From a virus, in the IMG/VR virus record IMGVR_UViG_3300020462_000021, positions 1 through 37,655 of that record: 37,655 nt of DNA. One strand, 5' to 3'. The stretch's first letter is position 1. Every line of letters begins with the position of its first letter. The position numbers and the translations under genes are program-made. Under the pieces are notes generated by a model. The model had not been told where the DNA came from and made no database searches. It was given only the letters and a program-made list of their open reading frames with translations. This document shows positions 9,101 to 15,745 of this stretch, piece after piece.

Positions 9101-12100
9101 TAGGCGGAGAGACGTTATCCGAGCGAATGAGAATGCGTCAAAGCTGGGCTACGTCCCAAGAAAATTACCGTGGAGCTCGTGAAGAATTAAGGGATTCGCA
9201 AAAAGCTCTTGACGAAATTAAACGCAAGTCTCTTCCAAGAGCAACCCGCGAAGAGCAAGCAGCGCAACGAGCGCAAAGGGAAATAGGAATAGAAACGGAA
9301 CGGCTAGACAAATTTGACGTTGATTTAAGAAATCGCTATCAAGGTGAAGCAAATCGATTACTACAAGAAGTTAAATCATTTAAGGATGAATTCTTACAAG
9401 TCGGGCGTCCTTTAGTTAAGGGAGCTCGCGGAACAAAGCAGCAGCCAGTGTTGCGTTTACCTACTAAAACAGCAATAGCGCTATCTGACCAAGTTAAAAA
9501 AGTGGAAGAGTTAACCACTTCAGACACGGTATCAGCAAGCGAAATAAGAGACGCTATTGATGAATTGCGGTTCTTGTATGAGCGTGGTTTAACTATTTTT
9601 GATAACGAGCTTAAAAAACGTCCTGCATTGCGTCGCCAAATTGAAGCGCTCCGCACATCTCCCGATGGTCAGCCTTTAGAAGCAACGTCAGATGCGTGGG
9701 AAAATCGACGAATTAGGCATGAGTCAAGGCAAATGGATCACGACCTTGAAATTATTGGTTCAATGCAAAAAAATATAGCAGATTTAAGAATAAGGGTTGC
9801 GCGAGCGGACCCTGAGCGAGTAGGAGAGCTTCAAAGGGAGCTGGAAGAAGCCCAACAATCCCTTAATGAGTCACGTATGAAAGTTCAGGCGTTTAAAAAA
9901 TATTACAACCAACAGCTAGATGTAGCGCGAGGTGTTGGTCAAGATATATTAATGCGTAAAGAAATAGTGTTCGACAAAAATGGAATCCCTCTGCGCGGCC
10001 AGCCTCGCATGGGTCCCGACGGTCTAGTAGAAGGAGATGTTGTTACTCAAGATGTACCTCATTTAGCTAGTAATAGGGGCAAAGTAATTAAAGACTTTGA
10101 GCGTACAGGCGTTATAGTTGATGCTGAGTTTGCTCGCGCTGTAGAAAACGCACTCGCAAGAGACGCGCTACCTGATACTGGGTGGGGCAAAATAGGCGCT
10201 GAAGTAGACAACATAAATAACTCAATCAGAGCTTTCCAAGCGTCTTACGACCTTAGCGGTATGGGCATTCAGGGGTTAGAGCCATTTGGTTTAAGCCCAT
10301 TAGATATGTTAAGTGCCCAAACTACTGCGTATTACACGCTCCTTAGCCCAAAGGCGCAATTAAAATTTCTTCAACAAAATGAGGCAGCTATCAGACGTAA
10401 CATTGACGAGTACTCACTACACTACGCCTCTACAAACAACTTGGGTGAGTTTGTAGTACGCGATAAGGTTGGCGGTATAGCTATTGCGGGAGATGTCCCT
10501 CTCCCATTTCGGACAAAGGTAGACCCTGTAACTGGGAGTCGAAACTATGCGATTGATAAAACAATTCCAACCCCTAAAAGCAAACCGTGGAAAGTAATTA
10601 CGTCACCAGTGTCAGGGAAGAAAATACAAATTAGTTCTCCTCAAGAATGGGAAAGAAATTACGAAAATAAAGTAGCTCAGACTATGAACACATTGTTGTA
10701 TCCATTTACAAAACCATTAAGTAAGGGGCTTAACGTCTCTAATGCCGCATTTACTCAAGGTGGTAACATGATGCGCCATAACATTATGATGAGTTTACTA
10801 GCCACAGCGAATGTCGCCGATGCGTATGGTACAAAGATTAACTTTGGAAAACTTAGACGAGCGCCGTATCAAGGCATTTTGAAAAACCCAGATGACTTAA
10901 CTAAAGAAGAAAAGCGAAAATTAGGATCAACTGTCAATGCGTTGACTGGCTGGCAAGAGAGACGACCTTCTACTTTAGAGCGAGCGTTTATGTTTGCACC
11001 ACGTTTTTTTGGCGCTCAATTAGAAGTGTTAGAAACAGCAGCGCTAGACGCTGGCCCAGCTGGGTCTTTAGCAAAACGAGCTATGCGAGGCGTGGCTCTT
11101 ACCGCTGCGTTATATACGTGGTGGGCTAATAAGCAAAATGGACATCCCACAGACTTCAACCCAACTATCTTTGTTAAAGGTCCCACAGGTGCTGGCACGG
11201 CAATTAAAAACCCAAATTTTCTGAAGCTTATATCAGATGACTCGCGCAAGTATTCGTTACTAGGAAAGTATGACTCTACGCTAGGTTTGCTTCTTAACAC
11301 CACAGGGGAGCTAGGAGACCCGTTAGGAGCCGCTACAAATTTCTTACGCACAAAAGGCTCTCCGTTATCCTCTAAGGCTATAACTGCTGGCACGAGGAAG
11401 AAGTTTAGCGGAGAAGAATGGGTGTACACAGGCGACGTAGCTGCTGATTCTCGGACTACATTAGCCATGCTAGGGTATCTCTTTGGTGAGGATATGCTGC
11501 CATTTGGTATTCAGGGTGAAATAGAAAGCCAACGAGTACTCAACGGAGAAGTAGATCCGTTAAGTGTAATAAATAAGCACTTGTTCTTCGGCGCATTAGG
11601 TGGGAAAGAATCTCCTCTGTCGGCGAATGCAAGAGTGCTCATAGAGGCTCGACGTCGTAACCCTGACGCGGATTATAAAAATATTGCAGAAGTGCCGTCC
11701 CTACTGCGAAAAGAAATTGGGGAAAGCAATCCTGCTATGTATGAGTATCAGACAGCGTTAGAGAGAGCTGCTGCTGATGCCGTTACAGATCCTATCTTAG
11801 TAAGGAAAGGTGCTATAACAAATGCTAAAGCAACCTTGTACGCAAAAGAAGAAGAAATCATGCGAGACGTCATAGCGGGCATATACAGCCGCACTGACCT
11901 TCCTTCTCTTATTAATAGTGCCACCGCAGCTTACGCTACTACGCTCGAAGGCATAGATAACAGGACGCTTACTACAGAATTAGATATTGAAAATCTAACT
12001 CCAGTATTAGCTACCGTCCGAAGAATATCGAATACATGGGACAAGGCTACAGTGCGAGGCATTGTGGATCATAGTTTCCGCAACCAGCTGTTAGAAAATA

Positions 12101-12786
12101 TACGCGCAGCAAATCCAAAGTTGTACGAGCAAGCCGAATCTATTATGGAGCGAGTCACTGAAAATCATCCTGCTATCATACAGGAAACACTTAAAGCCAA
12201 AGATTATTTGTACAAAGAAACGCGCTACTACGCGACATCAGATGACATATTTAAGGCGTTGTTTAATGACAATGTTGGTCTAGGCGAACTTATTATGGGG
12301 ACAACACTCGGGTCACAAGATAGACGATCTAATGAAGAAAAAGCCGCAGCGTTCCGTGAGGACCTTAAAGGAATAGCAGGTGGTGACATTGATAGTATGC
12401 ACGAGTTCCAAGTACTAATACGAACAACATCGGATGCAGCTAACAAAGAACTCTACCAAAAGATTAACAACGCTGTAAACGAATTGGCAGACACATCCCG
12501 TATTGTACAAAAGATGAGCGATCCGCGTTTAGACCTATCGGCTATTGTGTATCTAGGAGCCAAGCCAGTAATGCACCCAGCAGCACAACAAGCGTACCCT
12601 AACGGCTGGCCACTAGAATATACGGTTGCCGACGCCGCCGATGAAATCAGAGCGCTTGCGTATCACCCAGAGAGCGCGGAAAAATATATTGAATTACTTA
12701 CTATGACTCAAGTGCTTAATGAACGAGGTATGCAGCCTCAAGAAATCGCAGCTGGTATTACTGACTTTGAGTTTGGTGGTCGCTAA
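6160..12786 (+). CDS. Giant multidomain virion-type protein (2208 aa)
   Basis: The largest gene, about 18% of the window. Visible parts in order: a charged N-terminus; a hydrophobic stretch near residues 250-295 (MAMINMMIAGGTAAG...TTAATLGGAIATG); and a globular segment near 420-560 that runs GAVVTPDGELVSVHKRYG, then TLDAFDVGGFLPSKYAEFGF, then YAPEGW and PDVVFMV. I associate that segment with GNAT-like or ART-like domains of phage 'polyvalent' proteins. Long charged coiled coils follow near 1000-1077 and 1180-1250. Helical segments near 1510-1560 and 1602-1657 (TLERAFMFAPRFFGAQ) recall large ejected proteins. The likely role is an internal virion protein delivered with the DNA; the enzymatic function is unproven. 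It starts at a TAATG overlap and ends just before a hairpin. Confidence 0.75.
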   Translation: MASKYDIRRTSNAQGIPAMQKANTRGFDPKQFEPPTGEEDRDKEEREEEGGVINAIKAAFGGLIDLTQASRIGSQGYSPEDISQLTEEEKMAALKGSEEDQLAEGKMLLKSMNPVGSGAFGAISGEFEKEGYDPFTIPDIGGSTDGEMRIIGTNLPMPIQKYGEKNLLKGINFVAEEGAKEFTNLSNYAIPLAGRSFKTAMAGWSAATNKWSIPYLSSAGRKIVKPTLKVAGELVDPMLTSESATYYQKLAKEMAMINMMIAGGTAAGEQVDKRTDNVILTTAATLGGAIATGKLTSKQVDELIFAFDPNRRKLLKEAIGKIVQTRRIDEGIRQMEQTDGVPVNVPLGPTVRPNLPSTPKITDPDFDPDIPTYRTTIEAPIKLDESAVRRDVLNDIREAEAVNGKGQIGPTGVVQEGGYDRLVNPRGLGKTFRESIEAVKSEHPKGWAVDVKEDEFYSNPDNLVFFDETQTAGAVVTPDGELVSVHKRYGSDADVNEILRQATDNAVTLDAFDVGGFLPSKYAEFGFKPVARIKFDTEYAPEGWRPEDGTPDVVFMVKDTNNVLDDVARVPVDYAPDGSIRFGYEQARESVPIVSTYDEALAIQSVAKARVLSETPLPQRPDVTQFDPKQSPLPVRDVSVKEFSDVTKPQALLAYDDEFNLPRLRESFDDLYRRAHILDNMNKADWTPEAAENQIALFSRGKYRTSDGQVRDWTDVPALPVGNQNNWLLQNEYQALIEQMNSQLSVDFGKLNAISVIKSIPFGSGMLGRPRMRSINSFLTDGRWNEEAIYREKTNPNGFIDFDWETGNYIWKGESGKAVLDVFRQYGDVVARQEALEAASGLDLRDIDPIMAKSLEDGQQPEEVINELRAAWDRGELPFFGDTIEASGVYGGMFPRQMTQFMESLATGSTGRRIQVTDDSLGTYRNTMAEVANSKRAEDGGDSWHYLGDPAKLVSIRLQAGMDALANDWMRRNISTPRAGLGGETLSERMRMRQSWATSQENYRGAREELRDSQKALDEIKRKSLPRATREEQAAQRAQREIGIETERLDKFDVDLRNRYQGEANRLLQEVKSFKDEFLQVGRPLVKGARGTKQQPVLRLPTKTAIALSDQVKKVEELTTSDTVSASEIRDAIDELRFLYERGLTIFDNELKKRPALRRQIEALRTSPDGQPLEATSDAWENRRIRHESRQMDHDLEIIGSMQKNIADLRIRVARADPERVGELQRELEEAQQSLNESRMKVQAFKKYYNQQLDVARGVGQDILMRKEIVFDKNGIPLRGQPRMGPDGLVEGDVVTQDVPHLASNRGKVIKDFERTGVIVDAEFARAVENALARDALPDTGWGKIGAEVDNINNSIRAFQASYDLSGMGIQGLEPFGLSPLDMLSAQTTAYYTLLSPKAQLKFLQQNEAAIRRNIDEYSLHYASTNNLGEFVVRDKVGGIAIAGDVPLPFRTKVDPVTGSRNYAIDKTIPTPKSKPWKVITSPVSGKKIQISSPQEWERNYENKVAQTMNTLLYPFTKPLSKGLNVSNAAFTQGGNMMRHNIMMSLLATANVADAYGTKINFGKLRRAPYQGILKNPDDLTKEEKRKLGSTVNALTGWQERRPSTLERAFMFAPRFFGAQLEVLETAALDAGPAGSLAKRAMRGVALTAALYTWWANKQNGHPTDFNPTIFVKGPTGAGTAIKNPNFLKLISDDSRKYSLLGKYDSTLGLLLNTTGELGDPLGAATNFLRTKGSPLSSKAITAGTRKKFSGEEWVYTGDVAADSRTTLAMLGYLFGEDMLPFGIQGEIESQRVLNGEVDPLSVINKHLFFGALGGKESPLSANARVLIEARRRNPDADYKNIAEVPSLLRKEIGESNPAMYEYQTALERAAADAVTDPILVRKGAITNAKATLYAKEEEIMRDVIAGIYSRTDLPSLINSATAAYATTLEGIDNRTLTTELDIENLTPVLATVRRISNTWDKATVRGIVDHSFRNQLLENIRAANPKLYEQAESIMERVTENHPAIIQETLKAKDYLYKETRYYATSDDIFKALFNDNVGLGELIMGTTLGSQDRRSNEEKAAAFREDLKGIAGGDIDSMHEFQVLIRTTSDAANKELYQKINNAVNELADTSRIVQKMSDPRLDLSAIVYLGAKPVMHPAAQQAYPNGWPLEYTVADAADEIRALAYHPESAEKYIELLTMTQVLNERGMQPQEIAAGITDFEFGGR

Positions 12787-12787
12787 T

Positions 12788-12812
12788 AAAAAAGGGGGGC
12801 ATCCAGCCCCCC
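12788..12812 (-). terminator. Intrinsic terminator of the leftward 12.8-13.5 kb gene
   Basis: GGGGGGC at 12794-12800 pairs with GCCCCCC at 12806-12812 over a five-base loop. On the minus strand the hairpin is followed by six U residues (A-run 12788-12793). It lies just past the stop at 12837, so it terminates the leftward gene. On the plus strand the hairpin follows the 2208-residue gene but has no U-tract, so it would at best slow readthrough there. Confidence 0.85.
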
Positions 12813-12836
12813 TCTGCTATTTGACTTTATGTGTCT

Positions 12837-13463
12837 CTACTCGTGAAGACGATCTTTACGCCACTTCCGAAGTGCGTCGAGCTCATTATGGACATGAGCC
12901 TTCGCTTCCTTCCGAGTTGCGAATCCAAGTATTGAATCATGATCGACACGATTATCTAGTTTCCATTTATTGCCCCTATCGCTGGCTAGTTGTACCGAGC
13001 GATACGCATACCATTTAGGAGCAGAGCTGTGGTGGGCAAACGGCTCTGTGGTCCATGCCCACACTGGGTAAGACTCTGTAGTCCTGTACCCTCTAGGCCT
13101 GTACGCCCCCGCTTTGAGCGATAGTACGTTTCGACGCGGGAGTTCTCTTACCTTGAATGCGCGGCCAGTTTTTCGGTTAAACCACATTTTCGGATACTCA
13201 CCCGTCCTGTACCCGTTCTTGACCGCCCGCTTGTGGCTGCTGATTGAAAGAGAGTCTTTGTACCCGCTTGGTATCTCGTTAGTCCACTCGTACCCAAGCG
13301 CGAGGAACGCCTCTACCTCGTGGAGCGGCTGCTCCGATTCCTCCGCGATTATTTCAGCTTTCGACTTCCCTTTATTAGCCGATGCTTTCAAGTCGTCCAT
13401 AGTTGACTGCGTATTTATCGTCTCGCCAGATTCTGCGCTATGCATACATACATAGTAAGGCAT
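12837..13463 (-). CDS. Hypothetical protein (208 aa from the MPYYV start)
   Basis: An isolated leftward gene between the two rightward virion blocks. It begins MPYYVCMHSAESGETI and contains two similar segments (GYRTGEYPKMWFNRKTGRAF and GYRTTESYPVWAWTTEPF), suggesting an internal duplication, and ends very basic (LDALRKWRKDRLHE). The start is uncertain. A GTG at 13490 lies upstream. A promoter whose -10 box falls inside the PYY codons would instead produce an mRNA starting at about the ATG at 13445 (MHSAESG) or leading to ATG at 13397-13399 (MDDLK). Function is unknown; independent promoter and terminator suggest a separately controlled early or accessory (moron-like) gene. Confidence 0.7.
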   Translation of the reverse strand: MPYYVCMHSAESGETINTQSTMDDLKASANKGKSKAEIIAEESEQPLHEVEAFLALGYEWTNEIPSGYKDSLSISSHKRAVKNGYRTGEYPKMWFNRKTGRAFKVRELPRRNVLSLKAGAYRPRGYRTTESYPVWAWTTEPFAHHSSAPKWYAYRSVQLASDRGNKWKLDNRVDHDSILGFATRKEAKAHVHNELDALRKWRKDRLHE

Positions 13464-13481
13464 GTTGATTACTTCTGTCAA
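13452..13481 (-). promoter_or_regulatory. Leftward sigma-70-like promoter
   Basis: On the minus strand TTGACA (13481-13476) and TACTAT (13457-13452) are separated by 18 bases. It shares the 24-bp element with the promoter at 26.8 kb, including the same spacing to the -10 box. It drives the 208-residue gene, and the predicted transcription start falls at or just before the ATG at 13445. Confidence 0.65.
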
Positions 13482-13484
13482 GCG
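13461..13484 (-). repeat. Copy A of a 24-bp promoter-associated repeat
   Basis: It matches 26799-26822 at 21 of 24 positions. Both copies read, on the minus strand, CGCTTGACA, two variable bases, AGTAATCA, one variable base, CATG. Both sit at the -35 of a leftward promoter. The conserved bases outside the -35 hexamer suggest a shared regulator-binding site. Confidence 0.75.
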
Positions 13485-13548
13485 CCTCACAACTTTTGAA
13501 CCTACTTAAATCTATCGTAACGTTTGCTGATTAATGTAAAAGGAAGTG

Positions 13549-13578
13549 TTGACGGGGTAGGGTAAACAAAATTAGACT
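13549..13578 (+). promoter_or_regulatory. Rightward promoter of the scaffold/capsid operon
   Basis: TTGACG at 13549-13554 and TAGACT at 13573-13578 are separated by 18 bases, 28 bases ahead of the scaffold start codon. It is divergent from the leftward promoter at 13452-13481, with about 67 bases between the -35 boxes. An additional looser -35-like TTGCTG lies near 13525. Confidence 0.6.
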
Positions 13579-13606
13579 ATGAGCACAGATGTTCTAAGGA
13601 GGAACA

Positions 13607-14425
13607 ATGACACAAGAAGTAGATGCTCAGACGAATGAGTGGATTACGAACGCAGCACCAGCTGAGGATACCTACGCGACGGCTCCCAGCGAAACTGAAT
13701 ACGTGGTTCCTGATTCCACAGACCCATCCACACTGATCACTGCGTTACAAGAGCGAATAGACCAGCTGGAAAAGAATTTCACTGACAGTAAACATGTCAC
13801 GAATCGCGCAACCAGCTCTTTAGATAGGCTTAATAACAAAATCGAACAGTTTGCCACCAAGCAAGACCTTGAAGCTACCGTTGAAAACGTGAACGGAATC
13901 CGTACCCTTATGGAAGTAGGGCTGTCTGACGTCATGTCAGAGGAGGGCCGAGAACACTTAGCCCAGCAACAGCAAACCACAAACTATAACAGTATGCTTT
14001 CGCAAGCCAAAGACGAGATGCGACAGGAATTGAATGGGGCCTCACCCGACTCTGTGGCAGGTCAAGTAACAAATGAACAATTAGATGAAGGCGAGAGGCG
14101 GGTTCAAGAAGCGTCCAGCCATGTTCGTGGCTACGCCGAAGCCAGAGGTATTGCCCCTGACGAAGTGCAAAGGCTCCCTATTTGGGACGCCCCAAACAAG
14201 ACGTTAGAAGAGGCTGTGCAATCAGCTAAGGAGTATATAGACGAAATGGTAAGACAACGAAATCCCAACCAAATCGCGCAAAGTAAGCAAGCTGCTGGTG
14301 TAACGCCAGCGCGAGCGTCATCTAGTTCTCAAGTGTTGACCATTGAAAAAATGAAAAACATGTCACCACAAGAGATTATGAAGATCCCGAAAGAGATCAG
14401 AAATCAGGCTCTCCGAGGTGGCTAA
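13607..14425 (+). CDS. Scaffold-like protein (272 aa)
   Basis: It sits directly upstream of the major capsid gene. It has an acidic, low-complexity N-terminus (NEWITNAAPAEDTYATAPS), a coiled-coil centre (LITALQERIDQLEKNF, then LDRLNNKIEQFATKQDLE) and a short basic C-terminal tail (MKIPKEIRNQALRGG). This is the layout of capsid scaffolding proteins, which bind the coat protein by a basic C-terminal helix and leave the prohead. Start supported by AAGGAGG a few bases upstream. Identified by position and architecture, since scaffolds share little sequence. Confidence 0.7.
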   Translation: MTQEVDAQTNEWITNAAPAEDTYATAPSETEYVVPDSTDPSTLITALQERIDQLEKNFTDSKHVTNRATSSLDRLNNKIEQFATKQDLEATVENVNGIRTLMEVGLSDVMSEEGREHLAQQQQTTNYNSMLSQAKDEMRQELNGASPDSVAGQVTNEQLDEGERRVQEASSHVRGYAEARGIAPDEVQRLPIWDAPNKTLEEAVQSAKEYIDEMVRQRNPNQIAQSKQAAGVTPARASSSSQVLTIEKMKNMSPQEIMKIPKEIRNQALRGG

Positions 14426-14444
14426 CTATTAGCTAGGAGAAATC

Positions 14445-15293
14445 ATGTCTGTAGACAGATTTATACCTTCGCTCTGGGCTGCTACATTACTGGAAAATTT
14501 AAACAATTCCCATGTAGCGGTAAACTTATGTAACCGGAATTACGAAGGTGACATCGCCCAATCGGGTGATACAGTTCGTATTACGTCGATTGGAAATGTA
14601 ACAATCGACAATTATAACAAGAACACTACAGTTATTGCGCCTGAGACTCTTAACGATTCTCAGCAGGTCCTTACAATCGACCAAGCAAAATACTTTGCGT
14701 TCCAAGTAGATGATGTAGATGCTAGGCAAGTACGTGATGATGGTGCGTTGATGGACGTAGCCATGCGTGACGCAGCTTGGGGTCTTGGCAATCTAGCCGA
14801 TGAATCGGTATTGGCGGCAATGCAAGCGCAAACCGCTACTGGTAATGCACTCGGAGCCATGACCATCGGTACAGGTAACGTTGATGCGTATGACAACCTT
14901 GTTGACTTGTCAATAAAGTTAGACGAAAACAACGTGCCCCGAGATGGGCGTTGGTGTGTAATCCCGCCGTTTTATCATGGCTGGTTACAGAAAAACGCAA
15001 ACTTCGTGTCATACGGTACACAAGCAAACCGTGAAGACCTTGAGAACGGAATCATTGGTGCTGCATCTGGTATGAGGATTGTTGTATCTAACAACCTTCC
15101 TACTTCTGGTACAGGACGAAACTACGTTATCGCTGGTCACTCGGACGGTGTTACTTATGCAGAGCAAATTAATACAGTAGAAGCGTATCGAGTGCAAACT
15201 GCATTCAGCGATGCTGTTAAAGGTTTGCATTTGTACGGATACAAAATTACGCGACCATACGTGTTGGCTACTGCCGACTGTATCTCAGTATAG
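14445..15293 (+). CDS. Major capsid protein (282 aa, P22-coat-like family)
   Basis: The protein opens VDRFIPSLWAATLLENLNNS, continues YEGDIAQSGDTVRITSIGNV and has DQAKYFAFQVDDVDARQV near residue 85. This pattern (FIP-x-LW-x-x-LL, GDTV-I-IG, D-KYFAF-VDDVD) is characteristic of the HK97-fold P22-coat-like major capsid family common in tailed phages. It forms the icosahedral shell. TAGGAG precedes the start, and it follows the scaffold-like gene by 19 bases and precedes a small candidate decoration gene. Length is on the short side but usual for this family in small genomes. Confidence 0.92.
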   Translation: MSVDRFIPSLWAATLLENLNNSHVAVNLCNRNYEGDIAQSGDTVRITSIGNVTIDNYNKNTTVIAPETLNDSQQVLTIDQAKYFAFQVDDVDARQVRDDGALMDVAMRDAAWGLGNLADESVLAAMQAQTATGNALGAMTIGTGNVDAYDNLVDLSIKLDENNVPRDGRWCVIPPFYHGWLQKNANFVSYGTQANREDLENGIIGAASGMRIVVSNNLPTSGTGRNYVIAGHSDGVTYAEQINTVEAYRVQTAFSDAVKGLHLYGYKITRPYVLATADCISV

Positions 15294-15309
15294 GAAAGGG
15301 GATTAGAAA

Positions 15310-15684
15310 ATGGCGATTTTAAACGCAACGCTTACAGAACTAACCCTTAACACAGCAAGCGCTGACTTACCAGCTTCGGGCTGGGACGCTATCAGTGATG
15401 GAGCCCTAGGTTTTTCATTGGATGTGTCAGGCGTCGGATCACCAGTAGTACTGGGATTCCTTGACGGTGGCGCAGCGGATACTATTACAATTACGGCTGG
15501 TGATAGACCACCAGCACAGCTACAGGGTCAGGGCAACTTGACCATTACTATGGCTGCAAGTGATGTAAAGTACATTGTGCTTGAGTCTGGGCGATTTGAA
15601 CAGAATGATTCCACTATTAAGGGAACCGTTGCTGCAAATGCGACTAAGATGATTGCATTCTTGCTCCCAGTTAACTGGGGCTAG
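15310..15684 (+). CDS. Candidate capsid decoration protein (124 aa)
   Basis: A small all-beta-looking protein rich in Ala, Thr, Gly and Asp (AILNATLTELTLNTASADLP..., then VVLGFLDGGAADTITITAGD), with no membrane segment. Its position just after the major capsid gene and before the tail genes is typical of decoration or head-cement proteins. The start is preceded by AGGAAAGGGG. A perfect 14-bp palindrome (15666-15679) covers its last codons and a terminator-like hairpin follows, which would let it be made at capsid-like levels. The assignment is by context. Confidence 0.6.
   Translation: MAILNATLTELTLNTASADLPASGWDAISDGALGFSLDVSGVGSPVVLGFLDGGAADTITITAGDRPPAQLQGQGNLTITMAASDVKYIVLESGRFEQNDSTIKGTVAANATKMIAFLLPVNWG
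15666..15679. repeat. 14-bp perfect palindrome at the end of the decoration gene
   Basis: CCCAGTTAACTGGG lies inside the last codons of the 124-residue gene, 19 bases before the G5/C5 hairpin. It may contribute to RNA structure at the 3' end of the capsid transcript, or may be fortuitous. Confidence 0.5.
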
Positions 15685-15697
15685 TAAGCTACAATGG

Positions 15698-15729
15698 AGG
15701 GGGATGCCTTTACGGGCTCCCCCTTTATT
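15698..15729 (+). terminator. Weak or partial terminator between capsid and tail genes
   Basis: GGGGG at 15699-15703 pairs with CCCCC at 15719-15723, with an inner GCC/GGC pairing, followed by TTTATT. The short U-tract suggests incomplete termination, separating strong capsid expression from lower tail expression. No new promoter is obvious before 15746, so readthrough is expected. Confidence 0.55.
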
Positions 15730-15745
15730 GATTTAAGGAGATGAC

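Noticed and set aside
11016-11468. Leftward 150-codon open frame inside the giant gene
   Set aside because: No promoter, ribosome site or neighbours on that strand; the composition is that of a shadow frame.
13114-13455. Plus-strand reading frame opposite the 208-residue leftward gene
   Set aside because: It is an antisense shadow with no ribosome site or promoter; the minus-strand gene has its own promoter and terminator.
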